A stretch of DNA of 19,176 bases from Terriglobia bacterium (GTDB lineage Bacteria; Acidobacteriota; Terriglobia; UBA7540). The position numbers and the translations under genes were made by a program. Below are positions 6,687 to 13,978 of the stretch, in pieces. The notes beneath the pieces were generated by a model, which did no database searches, was not told where the DNA came from, and worked only from the letters and a program-made list of their open reading frames with translations. The stretch is from assembly GCA_020072905.1 (NCBI GenBank), contig JAIQGB010000067.1, forward strand, positions 1-19,176, in the 5' to 3' direction. Every line of letters starts with the position of its first letter. Position 1 is the stretch's first letter.

Positions 6687-9263
6687 TCAGCGCGTGGTGC
6701 CGCGCCCCCGCTTGGCGATCATCGCCAGGCATGGCTGTCCGTAAGACAATATGAAACCCACGGTGACCGGCCGGGTTTGTCCGAGAAACTGTGGCGGGCG
6801 GCCGGTTCCCTTGGCGCCTTCAGGATTGTTCACGCCCCACTCCGCCCAAGTGTCGCCCCGCCCATAGGGATCCGGAGACCGATCTTGGGTCGTCCGTATT
6901 TTCTCGAGCGCGCTCAGTGCCGCTTCACCGTAACGCGGATCAGTCCCTTTTTCTGAGAGTACCGCCAACGCATAAAGCGTGAGTGGCGAAACGTCCATGG
7001 ACTCCGCAAGCCCGTCCGGACCGGTCACGTAGGCGAAGGCGCGTTCGAGCGACCCCAGGCATTGTCGGTCGTCGGTCATCGCATAGTAGTCCGCCAGCGC
7101 CATCATCGCATGGTCGGTGAATCCCGGAATCTTCGGCATGCCCGGATTCCCCAGATAGGCCGGCCAGCTTCCATTGGGGTTCTGATGCTTTAGCAGGGTT
7201 TGCACGGGGACTTCTGTCGCGCGGAGAAACCTCTGTTCGCCTGTATACTTGTGGAACTCACACATCATATGGAGATGCACCGACGTGGTGCGGGCATCGC
7301 TTTGAATGATCTCCGGCTTCAGGCCCGCCAGGTAGTTGCCACATCGAATGAGCCAGTCCCAAGCAACGGGATCGCCGCTGACGCCCGCCCAGGCGAGCAA
7401 TCCCAATAGCCAGGAGTGGTCGGGCTCGCCGGCATCCGCGGTGGCCACGTAGCAATGCCCGTAGCTGTGCGTGTACATCCCCCAATAGGGGTGATGCCGG
7501 ATGTCGAGATCCAGCAGATGCCGCGCCACGATCTTGCACCGCTCCCAAGCGGCGGGATCGCCTGTACGAAAGTAGTAGAGCAGGAGTCCAAGAAGTTGGT
7601 CGCCCTCGTTATTTTGCCAATAGCCTTCCCGGGGCATTTCACCCTTGTCTCCCCACTTCGTTCCGGGATGGCACATGTACGTAGTGGAGGGAGTGAAGTA
7701 TTTGAAATCCCCGTAATCGAATTTTCCGTAACACCTCAGGAAGTCGATGTGCCGGTTCAGCCAGCCATAGCACTCGTCCAGCATCTCGTCGAACTGGGGA
7801 TAGCCTTTGCCGCGCGGTGAGAGCGCACCCAGTGCTGCCGTTCCGGAAACATAGCCAGGGTCAAGATGCGCACGAACGGGAGCGAGAGTCTTGCTCCACC
7901 ATTTCTTCTCAAAGGTTGGCGTCCCCCGGCCTCCCCAGGCGCTTAAGACGATTTCCTGTGTCTTGGCCATACCCTGGCGCGCATCCAGGCATTTCTTCTT
8001 GGCGTCCACAAAAGCCCAATACGGATGGGGAAGGATGGGCCAGTATTTGGTCATGGAGTACGCCCGCTCGCCCTGCGGATTCGCCGGGAGCAGCGGTTTG
8101 CTCAGCAGATGATCGATTCCCCGCTCCGGCCACAGCCCCACACTCAGCTCGCCTTGCTTGAGGGCGATTTCGTTCGGGTACCCTTCCCAGAAGTTCGGAA
8201 CGCAGACTCCCAGGCATCGCTGCTGATTCTGGACGTACAGCCATCCGGGGGAATGCTCGCCGTTGCAGCCGCCGCTGGAGAGATTCTGTATTCTGCCATC
8301 GGGATTGTGGGTTTTGGCCCAGTACCAGTTGTGGTCTTCCTGCAAGACATAGACCGGCCAGTCCTTTAGAAACGGACCGTCATACACTCCCGTCGCACAG
8401 CCGATCACCAGGCGCTCCGGTTCAAATTCGAACGGGAAAACCACGCGGATGTCCTTCACTTGCTCGGAGGGATTGTCGGTGGTGTTGATCCAAGTAACTT
8501 CCAGGAGGATTTCCGAGCGGCCCCTGAAGGCGGTACAACGGATGATGGAGTCGAACAAAGCGTCGTTGTCATGGGCGCGGCACTTCCCTTCGATCCGGAC
8601 TTGCGCCCGCACCGGTCCTCGCTCTTCGACGACCACGCGCCGAGTGTGACCATCCAGCGAAACGCGGAACACCTTCCCATCGTGCCGCGTCAGCACCAGA
8701 TCGCCGGCAGATGCTCCCGTGACGATCGGCTGAGGTTTTCCGGCCGAGTCAGGAGCAGACAGCATTTCCAGCCAACTCCCGCCGGACTTGGCGATGGTGA
8801 GGGTGATTTCCCCGCTGTCGAGGATGATCCGCTCACCATCTTCACGGACCAAGGCTGATGCTTGCGGGGTCTGGCCCTCCCGCAGGACGTAATCACCGGG
8901 GCCTGCGGCGGCCTCAAACGCTACCGCCAGCCAGCGGATACTGCCGTCAGGCCAATTCAGTGCAGGCCGGAATTGCGCGATAACAGCCTTCCCCTCGGAC
9001 GAGTAGACGGCCAGGTTTTCCGGACGATGCAGCCGCCCGCGTGCGAAAGGCACGCTTGTTTCGACGGGCGCGCCGAGCGGCGGCGGACCGGCGGGTGAGG
9101 GCACGTGAAGAACGATGGCTCCCTCATCGCCAGTCTGTGGGCCGAGGTTACCTGCGGTGCGCGCCGGCAGGAGCGAGCCGAGAGACAGGGCCGCGCCGGT
9201 TCCGAGAGTTCCACTGAAGAAGTCGCGGCGGGAGAGTCTGTTGGACTTTCGGGACCGCTTCAT
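6687..9263 (-). CDS. PL26/YetA-like exo-rhamnogalacturonan lyase, Tat-exported
   Basis: The 858-residue protein is close to the length of Bacillus YetA. The start ATG (9263) has an AGAGGAG ribosome site and opens with a twin-arginine signal, SRRDFFSG, then an Ala/Leu-rich core. Domains in order: an N-terminal RIFT barrel at about residues 45-125 (VPFARGRLHRPENLAVY, then LNWPDGSIRWLAVAF, the hallmark of this family); a central beta-sandwich (about 130-430, with LLEVTWINTTDNPSEQVKDI); and a C-terminal alpha/alpha toroid (about 450-800, with YWQNNEGDQLLGLLLYYF, MYTHSYGHCYVATADAGEPD and NPNGSWPAYLG). Characterised members (PcRGLX, family PL26) release unsaturated galacturonosyl-rhamnose from rhamnogalacturonan I by beta-elimination. 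I infer the same polymer class here, supported by the GH106 gene and the ExuT-like transporter. Catalytic residues were not assigned. It leads the propeller/GxGYxYP run and follows a propeller remnant. Confidence 0.78.
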   Translation of the reverse strand: MKRSRKSNRLSRRDFFSGTLGTGAALSLGSLLPARTAGNLGPQTGDEGAIVLHVPSPAGPPPLGAPVETSVPFARGRLHRPENLAVYSSEGKAVIAQFRPALNWPDGSIRWLAVAFEAAAGPGDYVLREGQTPQASALVREDGERIILDSGEITLTIAKSGGSWLEMLSAPDSAGKPQPIVTGASAGDLVLTRHDGKVFRVSLDGHTRRVVVEERGPVRAQVRIEGKCRAHDNDALFDSIIRCTAFRGRSEILLEVTWINTTDNPSEQVKDIRVVFPFEFEPERLVIGCATGVYDGPFLKDWPVYVLQEDHNWYWAKTHNPDGRIQNLSSGGCNGEHSPGWLYVQNQQRCLGVCVPNFWEGYPNEIALKQGELSVGLWPERGIDHLLSKPLLPANPQGERAYSMTKYWPILPHPYWAFVDAKKKCLDARQGMAKTQEIVLSAWGGRGTPTFEKKWWSKTLAPVRAHLDPGYVSGTAALGALSPRGKGYPQFDEMLDECYGWLNRHIDFLRCYGKFDYGDFKYFTPSTTYMCHPGTKWGDKGEMPREGYWQNNEGDQLLGLLLYYFRTGDPAAWERCKIVARHLLDLDIRHHPYWGMYTHSYGHCYVATADAGEPDHSWLLGLLAWAGVSGDPVAWDWLIRCGNYLAGLKPEIIQSDARTTSVHLHMMCEFHKYTGEQRFLRATEVPVQTLLKHQNPNGSWPAYLGNPGMPKIPGFTDHAMMALADYYAMTDDRQCLGSLERAFAYVTGPDGLAESMDVSPLTLYALAVLSEKGTDPRYGEAALSALEKIRTTQDRSPDPYGRGDTWAEWGVNNPEGAKGTGRPPQFLGQTRPVTVGFILSYGQPCLAMIAKRGRGTTR

Positions 9264-9282
9264 CTCTCTCCTCTGGTCCGGG

Positions 9283-9489
9283 TCATTCCGGTTTTTCTCC
9301 CGGCTTCACGAAGGTGATCTCGAAGTTTGAGAGCCCGCCAAGAAACAATCGAGCAGAACGACCGGCAAGCTTATCGGTCTCTCCTTTGGCTGTCCCAATG
9401 ATTTCGGGATACCAGCCATTGTTCAAAACGTCGGCAAGACCGGTCTCTCCGCCCACCGTGGCCTGGTGAATGCCGGCGAGGTCAATTGT
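9283..9489 (-). pseudogene. Orphan C-terminal remnant of a third beta-propeller paralog
   Basis: Translating the minus strand from 9489 to the TGA at 9285-9283 gives IDLAGIHQATVGGETG, then NNGWYPEIIGTAKGETDKLA and GRSARLFLGGLSNFEITF. This is the tail found at the end of propeller 1 (GWYPEVIGMEKGETDKVVGR, then KARFFMAGLSRKQITF) and missing from propeller 2. The frame upstream runs only to a TAG in the terminator hairpin (9558-9556), contains no ATG, and stops resembling the family before about 9489. So this is about 66 codons of a deleted paralog, kept between the receptor terminator and the lyase gene. It implies an ancestral array of at least three propeller genes. It is probably not expressed as a protein. 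Confidence 0.72.
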
Positions 9490-9551
9490 AGCCCGTTCAG
9501 GGCGGCACTTGCCGGGCTGATGCCAGGCGCGACGTTTCCCCCCAGCCTCAC

Positions 9552-9583
9552 AAAACTACGGGCAGGCCCGAAGACCTGCCCGT
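9552..9583 (-). terminator. Rho-independent terminator of the TonB-receptor gene
   Basis: On the minus strand a perfect 9-base stem ACGGGCAGG/CCTGCCCGT (9583-9575 with 9566-9558) extends by a T-G and a C-G pair to close on a TTCG tetraloop, the very stable cUUCGg type. It is followed after two bases by TTTT (9555-9552). It lies 38 bases beyond the receptor stop codon. The U-run is short, so some read-through into the lyase genes is possible. Confidence 0.8.
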
Positions 9584-9620
9584 GAGACAGGAGGTTCTTG
9601 TTCGCCGAACACCTCACGAC

Positions 9621-12600
9621 CTACCACACGAATTTGAGAGAAAACTGCATGGCGCGCGGGTCGGTCTGCACGTTGGTAATCTGGCCAAACGAGCAAGCGA
9701 ATACGTGGACGTAGTCGAGCTCTCCATTCGGCCCCGGCGGCAGGCACCACTGGTTGTTCGGAACGCCCAGGTTCTGGTGGTTAAAGGCGTTAAAAACATC
9801 CCAACGGAAGTTGAAATACTTGGACTCGCTAAGACGAAACTCCTTGGCTAGTGACATGTCGGCGTTCCAGTAGCCCGGAGTGCGGCCCGAGGGCGGGCGC
9901 AACCCGCTGTTGCCGAGCTGCCAATAGCCATCGACGCTGTCGTAATTAACGGGTGTTCCGTCAGCGTAGACGCCGTTCCAGAGGGCTGTGGTGAGGGCCT
10001 GGTCGCAACCCCAGGCGGGGCAGAGGGCGTTCGGGTTATACCACTGCTGCTGGAGTTGCTGCTCCGTTTTGCCGCTCCGCCCGGCCGAGAGGTCTCCTAC
10101 CACGTTTGGCCGGCAACTGATAGAACGATACAAACCGGTGCAAGCCGGTGCCGCCGTGGTAAAGAACATCGGCACGCCAGACTGGAAGTTCCAGTTCTGG
10201 GTCAGCTTCCAGCCTCCCACAAAAGCGTTGGCCCATCCTCCCACGTTCGCAAAGCGCTTCCCCTTTCCGAAGGGCAGTTCGTAGGTCGAAGCGAAGTTGA
10301 AGACATGCGGCGTATCGTCGGGCGAGAGGGCATCGTATCGGCGTAGATTGTGGATGTCGTCGGCGCTGGTATGTTGGAAGAAGTCCGCAGCCCCGCCGCC
10401 GGCTGCCCCGGGAATCCACGCGATGCGTCCCACGCCTCGGTTGCTCAGTGTGGAGGGACCGAAGGTGTTGGCGGCCAGCGCGCCGAGCCCTGCGCTGACG
10501 ATGTTCTTGGAATACGTGTAAGCGGCGATGAAATTGAGGCCGTGCGAATAACGCTTCTCCACCCTAAGCTGTCCTGAATGGTACTTGCTGTATCCGTCCG
10601 GCGAGAGCAGGGACTGGACCGACCACCACTGCGGGTAGGGGGCGAGCGCATACCATCCTGAACAAACGACGTGGTCATTGGCGGGAAGGTCCCACTGTCC
10701 GCAATCACCCCACAGGCCATTCAAGGAGGGGTCGACCTGGTAGGTGTAATCATTAATGTGGGACCGGAGCCGCGTCAAATCAGCTTTGGGGACCACGTTG
10801 ATGTTGCGGAATTCGTCGCCCAGCAAGTGCGAACCGTGGCTGCCCACATAGGCTGCGCTTATGAGGATGTTGCCGGGCAGCTCGCGCTGGATGGAGATGT
10901 TCCATTGCTGAATGTAGGGGTCCTTGTCTCCTTTAATAAAGCCGTAAATGTTCCCGTTTGTAACCCCCACCCATTGGAAGTCGTTTTTGCGATTGGCGTT
11001 CAGGTCTGGGAACTGAATCGAGGGAGCGCCGCCGCTGAGCGTCCACCCGGGCACCTCCAAATAATTCGGGTAAGGGTCGGTGACTGGAGTGCCGACAGGG
11101 ACGTAAGACCCCAAGCTCGAGAAGGCCCCGTTACCCTGGCCAAAGGCGGCGGAGAGGCTGTTGCTGTAAATCAAACCATATCCGCCGCGAATAACCGTCT
11201 TGTCGTTTCCGAAGGGCGACCAGGCAAAGCCGATCCGAGGACCGAAGCTTCCCTTGTTGGCCGGGAAGAGGTTGCGGTCAGGGTGGGACGGCGTTCCCGG
11301 GTAAACGATCTTGCCCAGGACGTTGAGCTCGGGATTCTTCTGGGAGAGGTCGAAGTTGGCCAGCATGTCGTGGCGCTCGCGGATCCACCCGTACACGTCC
11401 CAGCGAAGTCCTAAGCTCACTGTAAAATTCTTGGTCACGCGGAAGTCATCTTGCGCATAGGCGGCATAATCGTCGTTGGTTTGCCAGGGCGAAAATTGGA
11501 CGGCGGAAGTGCCTCCGCCCTCAATGACCGACCCCAGCAGGAAATCGGCCAGCCCATTCCAGTTCGGGCCTCCGCCGTTAGCGGGGTTATCGGTGAGGTA
11601 GCCGTCGAAATTGATGTTGTAACCCGTGGCCGAACTTCCCCACAGGTTGTTTCGCCGGAAGGTGAAGCCACCTTTGATGGTGTGTCGGCCCCAGATTTTC
11701 GTGATGCTGTCAGTCAGCGTATAAGCCTGCTGTCCAGTGGTGACGTCCTGGTAGGCGGGAGGGCCGAAAGAGAAGTAACTGTTACTGAGGTTGTTCCAGA
11801 AGGCAATGCTCGGCACCGGCTGTAAGGGATCGTACAGCCAGAAGTTCAGGCCCTTAACCCGCTCCTTGACTGCCTTGGTTTGAGTCACGCTGTCGGGGTT
11901 CTCCTTGCCGACGAGGTTTTGACGGCCAAAGGAGAGGCGGAACTCATTGACCACAGTAGGGGTGAAGGTCGACGTCAAACCCACGATGGCGAGCTGATTC
12001 CGCGTGTTGTATGGAAAGGCTCCCGCAATGCCGGTGCCCAACTGCGCCGCGGGCCCGTTGTATGGATACCTGTAGTTCTCGTAGTAGCTCGGATTGAAGA
12101 GCCAGGAAATGAAGAGCCGGTTCTTGTCGTTAATGCTGTGATCGATTTTCACCGAGGCATTGTGAGTGGTCATACTGCTTCCGACCGTGCCGATGTAGTT
12201 GTTGCAATAGATGCCGCACGGCGAGAGCGGGTCAACGAAGTTCGGATTGGGGATGGAATCGAGATAGTACTTCGCCAGCGGATCGATCCGATCCTGCGGG
12301 ATGACCGGATTAGTGAAAGGCGTCCGGTCGTACCAGCCAGCGGCGTTGGGGGTAGTCGTAGTGGGATCATAGAGGCAGCGATTCGGGCTGTTTACCGGAT
12401 CACACACCGCGTCATAATACGGACTTCCCGTAAAATCTCCATTCTTATCGCCCGGCATGGGAACGGTCAAAATCCTGTTCTGGCGTTGATGGAGAAGGGA
12501 GATTTCCTCTGATACGAAGAAGAACGTCCGGTTTTTCCCGTTATAGACGTGAGGAATATAGACCGGCCCTCCCAGCGTGCCGCTGAAGTTAGTCCAGTTC

Positions 12601-13496
12601 ACCCACGGCTGCAGGAAGGGTTCGCCGTTCGTGTCGCGTCTTGCGAAGGGATTGGTGGCGCTGAACACCGAATTACGGTTGACGATGGAGCCCGACCCGT
12701 GGAGGTCGTTGGTTCCGGACTTGAGCACCACGTTGACGACCATGCCGCTCGTGCGGCCGTACTCGGCCGCGAGGCTGTTCTGAACCAAATTGAACTCGGA
12801 CACCGCGTCCGGTGAAGGATTGACCGTCGCGGCTTCCGCACCGACCGTTGCGTTCAGCGCGCCTTCGAGGAACCAGGCGTTCGCACCTGCCTGTCCTCCG
12901 TTGGCGCTGACGCTCGAGCCGACCAAGTGGAGCGGGTCAGGAAATCCGCCGAACTGGCTGTTGGAGCCGAAAACTGCTCCCGAGGGCCCGCTGGATTGAA
13001 TCACCCCCGGGAAGAGCTGAACCAGAGTCTGAATATCGCGACCCTGGAGGGGGATGTTCTCGAGGTAGCGTTTGGTGACCCCGGTGCTGAAGTTCGAGGA
13101 GGTTGTTTCCACCAATTGCGCCTGAGCGCTGACCTCAACCCTCTGCGTGGTGGGGCCAACCTTTAGTTGGGCGTCGCTGGTCACCGTCGTGCCTGCCGTG
13201 ACCATGACATCCTTGATTTCAAGCGGGCCGAAGCCCGACGCCTCGATGTGGATGGTATATCGGCCGGGCACCAGCTCCGCAGTCAAGTAAAAGCCCGCGG
13301 CGTTGGTCTCCAGACGGGTTTCCACTCCCGTATCCACGTTGCTGACGATGACGGCCGCGCTCGGGACCACCGCACCTTGCGGATCGGTTACCGTCCCACG
13401 GATGGCGCCGCGATCGAGCGAAGCCATCAGTTGCGTTGACAGAAGAAGAACAGCTCCCCAAGTCATCAAGATTGCGAGAAGGCGGATGCGCTGCAT
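9621..13496 (-). CDS. Oar-like TonB-dependent outer-membrane receptor
   Basis: The receptor is 1291 residues from the ATG at 13496; the frame extends to 13544, but MQRIRLLAILMTWGAVLLL is the natural signal-peptide start and has a GGGGGAG ribosome site upstream. Residues ~30-115 form a carboxypeptidase-regulatory-like beta-sandwich (GAIRGTVTDPQGAVVPSAAV, GFYLTAELVPGRYTIHIEAS). A plug domain follows at about 120-270, with IPLQGRDIQTLVQLFPGV and SEFNLVQNSLAAEYGRTSG. The rest is beta-barrel, ending MQFSLKFVW with the terminal aromatic residue needed for outer-membrane insertion. Such receptors take up oligosaccharides using TonB energy. Acidobacteriota have many of this type, without a SusD lipoprotein, and none is present here. 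It is transcribed from its own strong promoter (13654-13626), closed by its own terminator, and divergent from the catabolic operon. The ligand is inferred to be a pectic oligosaccharide from context only. Confidence 0.88.
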   Translation of the reverse strand: MQRIRLLAILMTWGAVLLLSTQLMASLDRGAIRGTVTDPQGAVVPSAAVIVSNVDTGVETRLETNAAGFYLTAELVPGRYTIHIEASGFGPLEIKDVMVTAGTTVTSDAQLKVGPTTQRVEVSAQAQLVETTSSNFSTGVTKRYLENIPLQGRDIQTLVQLFPGVIQSSGPSGAVFGSNSQFGGFPDPLHLVGSSVSANGGQAGANAWFLEGALNATVGAEAATVNPSPDAVSEFNLVQNSLAAEYGRTSGMVVNVVLKSGTNDLHGSGSIVNRNSVFSATNPFARRDTNGEPFLQPWVNWTNFSGTLGGPVYIPHVYNGKNRTFFFVSEEISLLHQRQNRILTVPMPGDKNGDFTGSPYYDAVCDPVNSPNRCLYDPTTTTPNAAGWYDRTPFTNPVIPQDRIDPLAKYYLDSIPNPNFVDPLSPCGIYCNNYIGTVGSSMTTHNASVKIDHSINDKNRLFISWLFNPSYYENYRYPYNGPAAQLGTGIAGAFPYNTRNQLAIVGLTSTFTPTVVNEFRLSFGRQNLVGKENPDSVTQTKAVKERVKGLNFWLYDPLQPVPSIAFWNNLSNSYFSFGPPAYQDVTTGQQAYTLTDSITKIWGRHTIKGGFTFRRNNLWGSSATGYNINFDGYLTDNPANGGGPNWNGLADFLLGSVIEGGGTSAVQFSPWQTNDDYAAYAQDDFRVTKNFTVSLGLRWDVYGWIRERHDMLANFDLSQKNPELNVLGKIVYPGTPSHPDRNLFPANKGSFGPRIGFAWSPFGNDKTVIRGGYGLIYSNSLSAAFGQGNGAFSSLGSYVPVGTPVTDPYPNYLEVPGWTLSGGAPSIQFPDLNANRKNDFQWVGVTNGNIYGFIKGDKDPYIQQWNISIQRELPGNILISAAYVGSHGSHLLGDEFRNINVVPKADLTRLRSHINDYTYQVDPSLNGLWGDCGQWDLPANDHVVCSGWYALAPYPQWWSVQSLLSPDGYSKYHSGQLRVEKRYSHGLNFIAAYTYSKNIVSAGLGALAANTFGPSTLSNRGVGRIAWIPGAAGGGAADFFQHTSADDIHNLRRYDALSPDDTPHVFNFASTYELPFGKGKRFANVGGWANAFVGGWKLTQNWNFQSGVPMFFTTAAPACTGLYRSISCRPNVVGDLSAGRSGKTEQQLQQQWYNPNALCPAWGCDQALTTALWNGVYADGTPVNYDSVDGYWQLGNSGLRPPSGRTPGYWNADMSLAKEFRLSESKYFNFRWDVFNAFNHQNLGVPNNQWCLPPGPNGELDYVHVFACSFGQITNVQTDPRAMQFSLKFVW

Positions 13497-13625
13497 GGGT
13501 CCCACTCCCCCTTTGCGTTGAATCCCAACTCCGACGGCATGCATTCAAGGAAACTCGGCGGGAATCTACCGCCGCAATGAGTCCATCCCAGCAAATCGCG
13601 ATCTTTTTCAGGTTCGTCGTTGTGG

Positions 13626-13654
13626 ACTATAGGTAGGGTGCGGCGACTTGTCAA
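13626..13654 (-). promoter_or_regulatory. Sigma-70 promoter of the TonB-receptor gene
   Basis: On the minus strand TTGACA (13654-13649) and TATAGT (13631-13626) are separated by exactly 17 bases, a near-consensus pair. The predicted start of transcription is near 13619, giving a leader of about 120 bases to the ATG at 13496. Two perfect TGAAA-NN-TTTCA dyads lie directly upstream, the nearer one ending one base before the -35 box. Confidence 0.75.
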
Positions 13655-13655
13655 G

Positions 13656-13687
13656 TGAAATGTTTCATCTTGCCATGAAAGCTTTCA
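13656..13687. promoter_or_regulatory. Tandem operator pair upstream of the receptor promoter
   Basis: TGAAATGTTTCA (13656-13667) and TGAAAGCTTTCA (13676-13687) both fit TGAAA-NN-TTTCA at all ten conserved positions; the second is a perfect 12-base palindrome. Their centres (13661.5 and 13681.5) are exactly 20 bp apart, about two helical turns, so two dimers would sit on the same face. Relative to the predicted start the centres are near -42 and -62, positions typical for activators, though repression is not excluded. The regulator itself is not in this window. Confidence 0.65.
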
Positions 13688-13742
13688 GAAACGCCCCCAT
13701 TCCCCTTGCTCGCCATTACGTCGTGGCCGCAGCGCAATTTAC

Positions 13743-13756
13743 TTCACATGAGTGAA
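13743..13756. promoter_or_regulatory. Isolated inverted repeat TTCAC-N4-GTGAA between the divergent promoters
   Basis: A 5-base perfect inverted repeat lies midway between the two operator pairs (arms 13743-13747 and 13752-13756). It could be a further protein-binding site, for example a catabolite-type site, or chance. The remainder of 13688-13827 shows nothing else I can name. Confidence 0.3.
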
Positions 13757-13827
13757 TCAGACTGGCCTTCACGTGCCGATTCTTGACCGCCAGCGGGCGG
13801 TACGTCGAGAAGGTAAATGTGTCCGAA

Positions 13828-13859
13828 GGAATACTTTCACAATGTGATGAAAAGTTTCT
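13828..13859. promoter_or_regulatory. Tandem operator pair upstream of the catabolic operon promoter
   Basis: GGAATACTTTCA (13828-13839, 8 of 10 conserved positions) and TGAAAAGTTTCT (13848-13859, 9 of 10) repeat the TGAAA-NN-TTTCA motif seen at the divergent receptor promoter. Centre spacing is again exactly 20 bp, and the nearer box again abuts the -35 element. A second nested symmetry, TCACA-A-TGTGA (13837-13847), overlaps these boxes. The repeated architecture at both promoters suggests one regulator controls both arms, with weaker sites on this side. Confidence 0.6.
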
Positions 13860-13887
13860 TGACAAAGGTGCCCGCTGGTGATAGGTA
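13859..13887 (+). promoter_or_regulatory. Sigma-70-like promoter of the enolase-cupin-SDR-MFS operon
   Basis: A consensus TTGACA (13859-13864) is followed after 17 bases by TAGGTA (13882-13887), a poor -10 box helped by an extended TG at 13879-13880. The predicted start is near 13894, giving a leader of about 85 bases to the TTG at 13979. The weak -10 and the abutting operator boxes suggest dependence on an activator. Confidence 0.5.
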
Positions 13888-13978
13888 GTCCGTTCACTCG
13901 CGCACCCCGAGGTACGGCCCGAGCAGGAGTGGCAGTGGCTTGGGCTTGCGCCCGAGCCCCGCAACCTGGAGCATTTCA

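Noticed and set aside
10671..11414. Plus-strand frame opposite the TonB receptor
   Set aside because: Antisense shadow. The receptor translation is continuous and family-typical across it.
13556..13574. CGGCGG/CCGCCG hairpin in the receptor leader as a riboswitch or attenuator
   Set aside because: A six-base stem alone is weak in GC-rich DNA. There is no conserved aptamer, leader peptide or U-run.
13656..13687. Assigning the operators to KdgR or a LacI-family regulator
   Set aside because: The two-base spacer and lack of a central CG do not match the usual forms of those sites, and no regulator gene is present to support a name.
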